The translations under genes and the position numbers were made by a program. DNA of 64,000 nucleotides from Hedera helix (taxonomy: Eukaryota > Streptophyta > Magnoliopsida > Apiales > Araliaceae), in the NCBI GenBank assembly GCA_947179155.2, contig OX359276.1, positions 40,498,192 to 40,562,191 of the forward strand, written 5' to 3'. This document shows positions 1 to 9,450 of the stretch, piece after piece; position 1 is the first letter of the stretch, and every line of letters starts with the position of its first letter. Under the pieces are notes generated by a model. It ran no database searches, had not been told where the DNA came from, and saw nothing but the letters and a program-made list of their open reading frames with translations.

Positions 1-227
1 ATATAAATAGTGCTGAACATTTCAGAAGGAGAGTTTAAATTATTTTTTTTAAGCTATTCGGTTAACCGAATAACAATATTTCACTAACCGTTTTAAAACC
101 CGAATACCGAACTAGCAAAACGGTTATAACCGAATTAGATAAAATAACCGAATACCCGAAATAATTCGGTTAAAAAATTTCGGTTATGTTCGGTTATTCG
201 GCTTTATCCCTTTTTTGCTCACTCCTA
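1..227. mobile_element. hAT-like MITE, cut by the window start
   Basis: The stretch is built from repeated CGGTTA/TAACCG words in both orientations and ends in TTTTTTGCTCACTCCTA. That ending resembles the TAGG.GTGAGCAAAA terminus common in plant hAT-derived MITEs. The other end lies outside the window or is not visible, so no TIR pair or target duplication can be checked. The ORF that begins inside it and runs into the next MITE is not coding. Confidence 0.35.
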
Positions 228-273
228 TCCACCCTTACTGAAAATCTTGCGTCCGCCCCTCTATGGCTATATG

Positions 274-701
274 TAGGGGTGTTCAAAATTTTCGGTTTTT
301 TCGATTTTTTACCGAACCGATCGGTATCGGTTTTTTTCGGTACCGATTTTTTCGGTTTCAGTTTTTTCGGTTTTTTATATTTTTCGGTATCGGTAGCGGT
401 ACGGGTAATTTTACATTTCGGTTCTATTCGGTATACCGAAAAAACCGAATTACGTAATTTAATAATAAATTTATATTAATTATTATATAATTAATAATAA
501 TTATATATATTATTATATATATAATAATATATATAATTAATAATTATTATATATATTGCTAATCGGTAAAAACCGAAAAAATCGAACCGAATTTGTACCA
601 AACCGGTACCGAAACCGATAATTCGGTTCGGTTTTCGGTTCGTGTTTTAGCGGTAATTTCGGTTCGGTACCGGTTCGATTTTTTACCGATGGACACCCCT
701 A
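274..701. mobile_element. hAT-superfamily MITE with 8-bp TSD
   Basis: This is a complete 428-bp non-autonomous element. It starts TAGGGGTGTTCAAAA and ends TGGACACCCCTA, which are inverted copies of each other. The 8-bp direct repeat GCTATATG lies immediately outside each end (266-273 and 702-709) and is a perfect target-site duplication. Subterminal regions are packed with CGGTTCGG/CCGAACCG motifs, and the middle is almost pure A/T. An 8-bp TSD with this type of end is diagnostic for the hAT superfamily. It encodes no protein. It inserted just downstream (on the minus strand) of the ZIP exon relic at 730-865. Confidence 0.88.
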
Positions 702-729
702 GCTATATGTATGTATAAATCAAGTTTAC

Positions 730-865
730 CTGCTAATCCAATGGTGATGCCCTCAAAAGCTGAATGCAGAGCTAACCCCAAAATAAAAAGAATGGAGACT
801 TCAATGGCCGCTCTGTTCGCTAAAGTTGGGCTGATAATATCACTCACAGACTCTTCGGTTTTTAG
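730..865 (-). pseudogene. ZIP transporter exon-1 fragment (tandem copy relic)
   Basis: On the minus strand this encodes a stretch nearly identical to the end of exon 1 of the intact ZIP gene at 1126-3040. It reads through DIISPTLANRAAIEVS and a TM4 segment containing the LALHSAFEGITIGLA motif. It ends at a preserved splice donor (GTAAAC at 729-724), at the same codon phase as in the intact gene. Nothing upstream matches the rest of exon 1, and no second exon follows; a MITE lies 20 bp downstream. It is therefore a broken second copy of the gene, left by tandem duplication and deletion. The reading frame within the fragment is still open, so the break is fairly recent or the fragment is under weak constraint. 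Confidence 0.75.
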
Positions 866-943
866 GTAGAATTCGTTGCCCAGATTTATGTTTCTCGTTC
901 TTACATGTAAAGAAAAATTATAAAATAGCTTTACAAAATGATC

Positions 944-977
<34 letters not shown>

Positions 978-978
978 C
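944..978. repeat. (TG)n-(TA)n microsatellite
   Basis: Compound dinucleotide repeat: TG units from 944 to 959 pass directly into TA units to 978. Confidence 0.95.
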
Positions 979-1125
979 ATGTGCTGCATTGCTATACATA
1001 ATTTTCAAGAAACATTCACCATCATTACAAAATAATCCAGTATTCATATGGTTTACAATGAAATAAATTCTTATTTACTTGTAAATTAAATAAAAATAAA
1101 TAAATCAAATTCACTAGAACCATAA

Positions 1126-2079
1126 CTAATTGAAAATTAAACCAATTGTTATACCCAACACCCCCAGAAATAAGGCGAAAAATCTACGGAATGGAGTTTT
1201 ATAATAACACTGGTCTTGTGGCTTAAAACCTTTAGCTAGCAGATGATATATGGAAACATGGAGGAAAACTCCACAAGCAATCCCTTGTGTAAGAGCATAG
1301 ATCCAATCAGCTGCACCTCTTTGAGCTGATTCTTTAATAATAAGGGCTATTATTATTCCAGTCGGGGTTGAAATTGCAAAGGCAAAAGAGTATGCCACGC
1401 TGGTCAGAAATGGCCTGTTTGGTTGCATCCTCAGCACTGCAATCCCCAGGGCTATTGCTAAGAAAACCTTATGAATTGAAATTGTCCACAAATATCTCCA
1501 TGCGTATCGGTCGCGCTCTATTTGCATATAAAAAATAATTAGAACAAATATAAAAGTATTCTAAAAATTGTCGTTAAAATAAATATAAAAATATTCTAAC
1601 GCCATAAATATTTTTATGATATTATCAACTGTCTTTATAATATTATCAAAATAAATGAGAAACTTTTTTTCTTATCAAAATATATCAACAAGACGATACT
1701 CTTTTTTTGGGAAACAATGTACTTGTTTACCCGAACATGAGAAGATGATAGAAGCAATTTCAAGCGGGACGAAGCCACACCTAAGATTGTGTGGTCAATT
1801 GATCCCGTTGAATTTTTGTTTTGTTTTATAATATATAAAAAAATTAAATATTATATACAAATTGATCTTACTAAAATTTTAGAAATTTTTTAATATACAG
1901 AACCAAATTAAAAACTTATAACTTTTTCACTTAAATTTTAATATCATATCATTCCTACTTTCTCTACATATGTATATTCATATAATCTTTTAAACTAATT
2001 AATAATCTATTTTATATTATTTTTAAAAAAATTAATTATTTATAAATAATTTATCTTTAAAAAAGTCTATTATAATTTA

Positions 2080-2130
<51 letters not shown>

Positions 2131-3040
2131 CAGAAACAGGGGGCGAGGGGGTCATTTGACCTCGGAAATTTCGACCTTCGAGCTAAATTTCAGGCGAAAT
2201 TTTATTTTTTAACCCCCCAACTTCATCCTCTATTGTCGACAGTTCGAAGATTTTGACCCCTCTATTCATGGCGTCAATAAATAATTTTTTTTATTAAGAG
2301 ATTTTGACCTCCCCTATAATATGACTCTGATTCCGTCAATGTATATATATGTGCATATGCGGGAGCGCTGCCCTAAAAAAAAACCTATATTATTTGTAGA
2401 CTCAAAATTTGACCCACTAAACTTTATTTCTGTCTTGGTCACTGATTTCAAGAAAATTAAGTTTACCTGCTAATCCAATGGTTATGCCCTCAAAAACTGA
2501 ATGCAGAGCAAGTCCCAAAATAAGAAGAACGGACACTTCAATGGCTGCCCTGTTCACTAAAATTGGGCTGATAATATCACTTGCAGATTCCTCTGCTTTT
2601 ATCCCTTCCTCCACTTGAACAAAAGCATCCTTTTTACTCTTAATCTTGAATAATATGGACTCACCAAATAAAGTAAGAACATACCCAATTAAAACAAATA
2701 AGAAAGGAATAACAGACGAACCCTCCGTATAATCATCCATCACATCGGCTGAATCCGCCAAGAAATGCAAAGAGATTGCAAGAAATACCCCGCCAGCAAA
2801 TTGATTTCCCAACTCAAGAACATTAGAATTTAACCGGAAAAAATACGGGAATAAGCCGCACCCAAAAGTCACCAAAAATATGATTATTAAACACCATATT
2901 TTCACCACAATTAAACCCCTTTCATTTAAATCTGCAGGGATCCCTTCGTCTTCGTAGTGACCGTTGATCATGGAGAATTGCGAGAAAAGAAAAAGAGATA
3001 AAATCAGAGGACTTGATCTGAGAAAATTGAAGGAAGCCAT
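1126..3040 (-). CDS. ZIP-family zinc/iron transporter, two exons
   Basis: Predicted plasma-membrane divalent metal (Zn/Fe/Mn) transporter of the plant ZIP family. The coding sequence is join(3040-2467, 1517-1126). Exon 1 ends before a GTAAAC donor at 2466-2461. Exon 2 starts after the ATAG acceptor ending at 1518. The split codon becomes Glu192 and the frame closes exactly at 321 residues, close to the usual ZIP length of 320-360. Residues 1-27 look like a signal peptide. TM2-3 contain GGVFLA...HFLADSAD (His92). TM4 has the family signature with His180 and Glu184 (LALHSVFEGITIGLA). TM5 has WTISIHKVF with His207, as expected for the metal path. The loop between TM3 and TM4 (about 133-160) is short and has no histidine, whereas many ZIPs have a His-rich loop there. 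The C-terminal half resembles the ZIP2/ZIP11 clade; that subgroup assignment is from memory of the family. The intron is 949 bp and carries a TA repeat. Confidence 0.87.
2083..2128. repeat. (TA)n microsatellite in the ZIP intron
   Basis: About 23 TA units inside the ZIP intron, ending where a different, GC-richer sequence begins at 2129. Confidence 0.95.
2129..2345. other. Possible short transposon remnant in the ZIP intron
   Basis: This stretch is GC-richer than the surrounding intron and is bounded by TA-rich sequence on both sides. It starts AGGCAGAAACAGGGGGCGAG and has repeated TTTGACC..C-type words (GTCATTTGACC, ATTTTGACCCC, ATTTTGACCTCCCC). The composition and sharp edges suggest an inserted MITE or SINE-like repeat. 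I cannot show a TIR, tail or target duplication. Confidence 0.3.
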
Positions 3041-3094
3041 TGATGAACAGAGCTTAATTTTGAGATTTAATGAAGTTTGTTGCCCTAGAAATTG

Positions 3095-3104
3095 CTTTAT
3101 ATAG
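3095..3104 (-). promoter_or_regulatory. TATA box of the ZIP gene
   Basis: On the minus strand the sequence reads CTATATAAAG, about 55 bp before the ATG at 3040. This leaves a short 5' leader of roughly 25-30 nt. TTGAC-type W-box cores lie further upstream, around 3228-3241. A related but altered version of this promoter lies at 4140-4650. Confidence 0.6.
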
Positions 3105-3387
3105 AGGGAATGAGAAAGGTATTGATTTATACTTTCTTAGATGGTGTTTGTGACATGATTGATAATTATGAAAATTGGTTTTAATGAATTGGATATGGGC
3201 CACAATCTTCTTCTTCGTCAATCAAGTTTGACTGTTGACTTTCCAAATTAATACCACTCGCCGCCCTTTTATAGAAATTTCAATTGGCTCACACGGTTAG
3301 GCGGATAGACCAAGTCATTGTAGTGACTTCTTATTCCTCTCTCTCATCATTATTTGCTGAATGTACTAAACTTAATGTTTAAAATAT

Positions 3388-3537
3388 AAAAATTAATATT
3401 TTCATATATAAAAATAATATCTTTACATGATACCTCTTATATAAATAATAAGTGAAATTTATAATTATGCTGAAAACAAATTATGTAAAAATATTATTTA
3501 TATATAAAAAAATATCAATTTTCTTAGAATATATGTA
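3388..3537. mobile_element. Foldback AT-rich MITE (copy A of a dispersed family)
   Basis: The ends are inverted versions of each other (ATTAATATTTTCATATAT... and ...ATAAAAAAATATCAATT). The same end motif, TTGATATTTTT/AAAAATATCAA, recurs near 47941, 49064, 49386 and 52340. It carries no coding sequence. The boundaries are approximate because the sequence is nearly all A/T. Confidence 0.4.
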
Positions 3538-3596
3538 AATTTACTTATATTATACGGGGTACTTGTTTAAAAATTTGAAAAATAACTTGTTAATTT

Positions 3597-4139
3597 GTTA
3601 CCCCCTTCATCCTCAAAAAATGACTTAAAGTATAGAGTACATAAAATAAAGGATAAATATGTACTCATCACTTTATGTAATCTTATGGGGTCATAAAATT
3701 TAAATTTTGAATTTATTTTCGCTTTTTTTTTTTTTTTTTTAATTTATGTGAAAAATATATTTAACTCATTCTCTTAAAGACAAAGTGAGTATATTATTGG
3801 GGCCTCTTTTTGATGTTTTAAGATTTTGGAAGAGTTGGTTACTTAATGAAGCTATAGAAAATACTATATTCGTTTTAAATTATAAGAGCAGGTTATATGC
3901 AAAAAAAAATGCACTTTTAAATTATTGTGTTAAAATTCACGATAAACATTCATTTTGCATGCACCAATTGAAATTAAATAAATTTATATTAATTTTAAAT
4001 TTTAAGAGTTCACAGATTGAGAGAGTACATCATTTAGGTCATTTGTAATTTGTACTAATTAATAGATCATTAATCATCAAGTTGTTTGGGTATAAATAAA
4101 AGTCTGATAGTAAATTTCTTATTTGAGACGGCACATAGT
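3597..4139. other. Intergenic, no gene seen
   Basis: AT-rich DNA with a poly-T run near 3722-3740. The stretch from about 3597 begins with CCCCCTTCATCCTCAAAA and may be a decayed Stowaway-type MITE ending near 3790, but the match is weak. An open frame at 3785-4048 has no recognisable domain and a composition no different from non-coding DNA, so it is not called. Confidence 0.4.
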
Positions 4140-4650
4140 CCAATATTTCGGTTCAACTTTTGTTTTTGGGTTCTGAATGTTTGAGAGTTGATGAATTTTG
4201 TTACACTAGAAATTGGTTGATACAGTGGGAATGATTAGATGGTGAATAATAAAAAAATTATTTTATATTTTTAGAGTAAATGAATAATATATATATTTTT
4301 TTATATTTGTGAGTCTCATTATAAATAGATCTCACAAATATATAAGAGAAAAAATATATTATTTATTTATACTAAAAATATAAAATAATCTCTCATAGAA
4401 TAATGTGCAAGAGGATGAAATTTCAGTTTTTTTATACTTTCTTGGATGGTGCTTGTGACATGCTTCATCATGTGGTAGATTTGATAAAAATAAATAATGG
4501 TTTAATGAACTAGATAAGCGACCAAATCACTTCTTCTGTATCTATCAATTTTGACTATTGACGTTGATATTTAATACCATTAGCCAAGTTTTAATGGAAT
4601 GACACGGTTTAGACATAATCATCATCCCATTCACCAGTGACAACATTATG
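4140..4650 (-). pseudogene. Promoter/5'-flank relic of a duplicated ZIP gene
   Basis: This region is a diverged copy of the upstream flank of the ZIP gene at 3060-3350. Matching blocks in the same order include TGATGAATTTTGTTAC.CTAGAAATTG versus TAATGAAGTTTGTTGCCCTAGAAATTG, then TTTCTTGGATGGTGCTTGTGACATG versus its 3135 counterpart, then a TTTGACT.TTGAC stretch, then a TGACACGGTTTAGACATA block. No ZIP coding sequence follows on the minus strand, so only the promoter side of this copy remains. A foldback MITE (4257-4389) has inserted within it. Together with the exon fragment at 730-865 it shows that the ZIP gene was once part of a tandem cluster. Confidence 0.6.
4257..4389. mobile_element. 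Foldback MITE with long inverted arms
   Basis: Two arms of about 57 bp, at roughly 4257-4313 and 4331-4389, are close inverted copies. They share ATTATTTTATATTTTTAG at the outer side and TTTGTGAG at the loop side, around a loop of about 17 bp. The RNA or single strand would fold into one hairpin. It interrupts the duplicated ZIP promoter relic, whose matching blocks flank it on both sides. Confidence 0.7.
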
Positions 4651-5051
4651 AATTTACGACCCTCTTTCCGTGGACAAATTAATTGATTCTTTATTGTTAC
4701 ATGTGCTTATTAAACTTGTTAAGTATATGTGCTCCTTTTCAAGTGCTTAAATTAAAACCGAAAATGTAAAGTATTAGTGTTATTGAGCTACTGATAAGCT
4801 TTTTAAAAAAATTAATAAGTTATGCTTAATTGTTATATTAATAGTGTGATGATTGACTTGCTAACAAAGCAATCAATCGACAGTGAAGTTATTATTCGAT
4901 TATGATTTTTTAGGTGCTCCTTTGCTCGTCTATGTTCTTCTTTAATTGTTTTGTTCCCTTCTTTTCTGGGCTTTTTCCCTGAATGAACCCACAAAAAATA
5001 AAAATACATAAAAGTTCCCCTCAGGCTCGAGTCAATCTGTCTATTAGCTAC

Positions 5052-5053
<2 letters not shown>
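4651..5053. other. Intergenic, no gene seen
   Basis: AT-rich non-coding sequence. I see no domain, repeat or RNA gene in it. Confidence 0.4.

Positions 5054-5100
<47 letters not shown>
5054..5100. repeat. (TTA)n microsatellite
   Basis: About 15 perfect TTA units followed by looser TATAATA repeats to about 5130. The leucine-rich open frame across it is only the translation of the microsatellite. Confidence 0.95.
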
Positions 5101-5105
<5 letters not shown>

Positions 5106-5484
5106 ATATATAATAATATATATAATAATTTAATCTACATTCAACTCATATATTTCATGTTCAATGTATTGTTAGTTTATTATCATTCATACTATATTAT
5201 TTATATTCAAATTATAATATTAAATAATACAAACCATAATTTTAGATTATATTTATCAACGATATTTCTTGTGCCTTACACGAATTATTAATATAGTATT
5301 GTACAAATCATTAGTGTACCAACTACCAAGGCTGATTAGGACTGCAATTTGGGTGCTTGGGCTGCGACGGATAGCAATGTGTCTAGGCCGCGAGAAACTA
5401 AGCCTATCCTACACAAGGAACCCAACAACAATCAACTTGTATAAAATGAGCTTGGCCTTGTATATTTATTGTCAATAACTTGTA

Positions 5485-5489
<5 letters not shown>

Positions 5490-5524
<35 letters not shown>
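5490..5524. repeat. (TA)n microsatellite at a transposon edge
   Basis: Pure TA repeat that stops exactly where the terminal inverted repeat of the Mutator-like element begins (5525). Confidence 0.95.
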
Positions 5525-5527
<3 letters not shown>

Positions 5528-7504
5528 ACTGATTCATTAATAATTTATAAATAGTTATTTATCCTTATAACAAATTTTAATCGTCTATCTTTAGATCTAA
5601 TAGTTAAAAACTCTCATGTTCGCAGTTTAATACTGCGGACGATAATAAATATCTAAAATATCCCCAACATTCAATTTGATAAATATATCGTCCATAATTT
5701 AATATTGTGGACTAATAAAAAAAAATTACCGTCCGTTTGAAGATTTGTTTAAAAACCTGACTTCTCCATCTTCATTCAATCACAGCCAACCTTCGTAGCC
5801 CTGGCCCCCTTAGTTCCTTCTCCACCACCAATTCTCACGGTTCCATTCAAACCTTCAAGCTTCTCTTTTTGTGAATAACCACAATAATCATCCCAATTCA
5901 GATTTTTTTTGGGATGCAAAAAGCTTAATTTCACACCTACATAAGCTACATATATACACACACAAAAAAACATATCTACCCACGTCCAAATTTTCTCTCC
6001 CATTTTCAGTCACCATGATTTTGTTGAATAATGAGGAAAAAAGAAAACTACATATATAGTGAAAGAGGGATTTAGCTTCAATGTTGGAGGAGACGTTTAA
6101 TGGGTTTTAATAATTTGAGCTAAACAACATAATAATCTAAAATGGGTGTTAATGCCCTTGCTATTTTTTTCCACCGCGAATATATAATGATACAAACATT
6201 TGAAGTGGATTCCAACGAAGAACTGTGGCTCCGGCGTAATAGCACGCAATAATCATAATTGGTAATTAGATCTGCAACAATAATCAATTGATTCACCTAG
6301 CCCATCTTATTTCATGGAGGTACCGAATTAATTGAACAAAGACCGTATCAAAACTATGTTCCTGACTTCAAATAAGAAGTCAAGAACAGATCTACGGACT
6401 TATTTGAAGAATCCAACATGTGAAAAGAAAGAAATAAAGAGACAAAACTCTTAAGTTCTATGGATTAGATACGATAGCTCTAGGGTTCGTTTGAGAGTGA
6501 TTTTTTTTTTTTTGACTTAAAGTTAAAATTTTAGTCGATTTATAAATTAAAATTTTAGTAAATTTATAAGTAAAAATGTTCGGCATCATTTTTACTTATA
6601 AGTCGGGAATTATAAATAATAGTTATGGATGTGTTCGGCTAATAATGACTTATAAGTTAAAATAAAATGTTAAAATTACTAAAATAACCTCAAAGGAAAT
6701 AACATGTTAAAATAAAAGAGGGCAAAATGGACATTTCAATAGGTTTGACCAAAACTTAAAAAATGACTTATAAGTCCAAAAAAAATAAGTAAGTTTTACT
6801 TACTTATTTTTCCTGACTTATAAGTCAATTTATAAGTTGACTTATAAGTTCCAAACAACCATTTTTTTAACAAACTTAACTTATAAGTTCGATTGATCAA
6901 CTTATAAGTTAATGCCGAACAGGCCAATAGAGATGAGAGGATGAATGAAAAGTTGAGCTCTGGTTGAAAAAAGAAGGAAGAAAGTAGGGATATGATGTCA
7001 GCAATAAGAAGGAAGAAAGTGGGTCAGCAAGTAGGGATGTGACGTCAGCAATATTAAACTGTAGTGTAGTCAGTGGGTTAAAAAAAAAAATTATCAGTTC
7101 ACAATATTAAATTATAGAGGATAAATTTTTATTTTTTTATTTATCCATTCACAGTATTAAACTGCAAACGATAATTTTTAATTTTTTTTACCCGTTTACA
7201 GTATTAAACTACGGACGGTATAATTTTATTTTTTTTACCCGTTTTATTAAACTGCGGACGATATAATTTATTTATAATATAATTTATTTTTTTTGTCCAC
7301 AGAATTAAACTGCGGACGATACATTTACCAAATTAAATGTTAAGGACATTTTAGACATTTATTATAATCCACAGTACTAAATTGCGGTATATTGAAAATT
7401 AAACTGAAAACAAGGGAGTTTTTACCTATTAGATCCAATGATAGACAGCTGATATCTATTATAAAGATAAAAAAAAATTATAACGTTATCAATGAATCAG
7501 TCTC
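5525..7504. mobile_element. Mutator-like non-autonomous element (~2 kb, ~200-bp TIRs)
   Basis: The left end (about 5525-5725) and the right end (about 7310-7504) are inverted copies over about 200 bp. Shared landmarks read inward are GACTGATTCATT, TCTAATAG.TAAAAACTC, ATAATAAAT.TCTAAAAT.TCC and TAAAT.TATCGTCC. TIRs of this length are typical of Mutator-like elements. A 9-bp target duplication cannot be confirmed because the left flank is a TA microsatellite; the flanking 9-mers agree at 6 of 9 positions. From 7080 to 7330 the right arm repeats a unit around ATTAAACTGCGGACGATA four times. No transposase is seen. The interior (about 5760-6480) is GC-richer at its left end and could be captured host sequence, which is inference. 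A nested MITE lies at 6484-6930. Confidence 0.65.
6484..6930. mobile_element. Nested hAT-like MITE(s) rich in ACTTATAAGT
   Basis: The palindrome ACTTATAAGT and close variants occur at least ten times. An outer pair, GTGTTCGGCTAATAATGACT (about 6630) and AAGTTAATGCCGAACAGGCC (about 6905), are inverted relative to each other. A second left-type end lies near 6484 (GGGTTCGTTTGAGAG). This looks like one MITE inserted into, or partly duplicated from, another. GTTCGGCA/TGCCGAAC ends are common in plant hAT MITEs. No clear target duplication was found. Confidence 0.45.
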
Positions 7505-7805
7505 GTACATGTATTTTGATAGGTAATATAAATTAAATAACATAATATACTCAAGTTAACATTACTGTTTTATTATTATTCCATTAGTATTAAACTAAAC
7601 AGCTAACAAATTTAAGCGTAAACATGAAATGAAATAAAAATAAATCCTTATCGTAATGAGACTCTTGAAAAAAAGTCTTTCACTCGGAAGATTCTGATGA
7701 TAATGTACAAGTGAAGAAACTGAGCCTGTAGGCCCCGGCCAAGAAAAACAAATGTTGCAATATTCTAAGAAATGACACAGGAAGACACCTCTTGAAAGAA
7801 AGAAA

Positions 7806-8252
7806 GGGATGACTTTTAAGTTTTTGCTGGGAACAAGTCAAGTTCCCCTTTTATATTGATAATCAACCAGGGGAGAATATTGAATACACGTCAAGGCATA
7901 CTACACTAGTATTTGGCAAGTGAATGGGCACCCTAGCTGACTAAACATCACCAGGGGATGACTTTTAAGTTTTTGCTGGGAACAAGTCAAGTTCCCCTTT
8001 TATATTGATAATCAACCAGGGGAGAATATTGAATCCACGTCAAGGCATACTACACTAGTATTTGGCAAGTGAATGGGCACCCTAGCTGACTAAACATCAC
8101 CAGGGGATGACTTTTAAGTTTTTGCTGGGAACAAGTCAAGTTCCCCTTTTATATTGATAATCAACCAGGGGAGAATATTGAATACACATTAAGGCATACT
8201 ACACTAGTATTTGGCAAGTGAATGGGCACCCTAGCTGACTAAACATCACCAG
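7806..8252. repeat. Three exact-length 149-bp tandem repeats
   Basis: Three consecutive 149-bp copies (7806-7954, 7955-8103, 8104-8252), each starting GGGATGACTTTTAAGTTTTT and ending CATCACCAG. By eye the copies differ only at a few bases in the middle (AATACACGTC, AATCCACGTC, AATACACATT). The lack of indels and the near identity imply a recent local duplication. The unit has no open frame of note and lies between the Mutator-like element and the 3' side of the E3 ligase gene. Confidence 0.97.
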
Positions 8253-9079
8253 TAACTAAAATACTAGTACACAAGTCTTACTAGCGATACGTTTGAAACC
8301 AAACACACTTAGTAGTCCATGCAACAAGATTGAACTCTATCTAATCGATTTCTCTCTTTTTTTCAAAGCATGTAAGCTGCACAACAGCTGATGAACCCAA
8401 ACAAAATACGATTCTGCAACCATTATTAAATGGGAAGAAACCTTATCACCCAAACAACCCTTAATCACAAGGACATCCCATTCTTTTTAACTTTTTCTCT
8501 TTTTTATATGGAATTTTTTTTTTTAACTGTCATCTTTGTTGAGGTACTTTGTTGTCAGCATCTTCTTGTAACCAAGTTTAGAAATATATTATGTTTAATA
8601 ATCTCCTCCATTGTTAATATATGAAATGTCCACTGTGCAACAATAAACAAGACGCAAGTCACACAACACACCATTTACGCTAGTTGTGAAATCTGTCATA
8701 GTACTGTTTAATAGATTTAGGATGCTGATATATGCACTCCCTGTGAATGCATTACAAGATTGTATCTTATAACATCACAAAACAAGTTCGATGGGCAACA
8801 CTTATCACCAATGAGAGACAAGGATATTCCCCAAGTAGATTTTTCAAAAAAGGCCTCATCTAATATGCTAAAGTCAGTGGCTTCCTATAAGGACTGAGGC
8901 AGAGGCTTTCACAAAAGAAGTTCCTTCGTTGTTTTAGTCACTCATAAAAATCAGAAAGAAGACAATTTAGTACTCCTAATGTCTCCATGACATTGATACT
9001 TGACGTAGACCATCAATCTATTTCCATTCAAACATAGAGTCCGAACCACAAGAAGAATTCAAGATTAAAAGAGTAAACT
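8253..9079. other. Intergenic, no gene seen
   Basis: This is less AT-rich than most intergenic DNA here and unique within the window. It may include downstream exons or the 3' UTR of minus-strand transcription from 9386, but I could not identify any conserved protein segment. The ORF at 8430-8624 has no recognisable features. Confidence 0.3.
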
Positions 9080-9143
9080 TTATGACATTAAATGAACTTG
9101 AATAAAAGAATTACAGAGTAAGTAATCATAAAGAATGCTTACA

Positions 9144-9386
9144 ATTTCAACTTTCAACTCCAGATTGTTTTCAATCATTGTCCTTCCACACTTGGAACCC
9201 GAAGAAGCCAGGCCAGTTGGATTTTTTCCGACAATTCCGTATGTGAATTCCCAAATCAAGAAAACACCTCTCTTCTCATCCCAGGCCATATTAATGAAAG
9301 TTGAGACATTATAACCCTGCTTCATTAACTCAAAACTAGTAGTATCAAATTCAGCAATTCTCGTGCTATTTACATCTTAAAATGAT
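9144..9386 (-). CDS. Unassigned exon-like open frame
   Basis: On the minus strand an open frame of about 80 codons is bounded by a possible acceptor (TTTTAAG before 9386) and a good donor (GTAAGC just after ...KVEI at about 9144). It reads VNSTRIAEFDTTSF, then MAWDEKRGVFLIWEF, then SSGSKCGRTMIENN. The composition is protein-like, with balanced charged and aromatic residues, unlike the shadow ORFs in AT-rich DNA nearby. I do not recognise the family. It lies about 65 bp past the stop codon of the RING-H2 gene on the same strand. It could be an alternative 3' exon of that gene, an exon of a separate gene, or a gene fragment. Confidence 0.3.
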
Positions 9387-9450
9387 TAAAGAACTCAACT
9401 TTCTACATAAAATTTTGTTTCCAAAAGTAGGAATTCAAGTTCGATGATTA

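Noticed and set aside
186..479. 97- and 64-codon plus-strand frames
   Set aside because: They run across two hAT-like MITEs and translate CGGTTTTTT-type repeats into Phe-rich sequence.
1126..1527. A separate 133-residue membrane protein gene
   Set aside because: It is exon 2 of the ZIP gene. Splicing at 2466/1518 restores the frame and gives a normal-length transporter.
4983..5291. Leu/Ile/Tyr-rich 102-codon frame
   Set aside because: It is a translation of the (TTA)n and (TA)n microsatellites.
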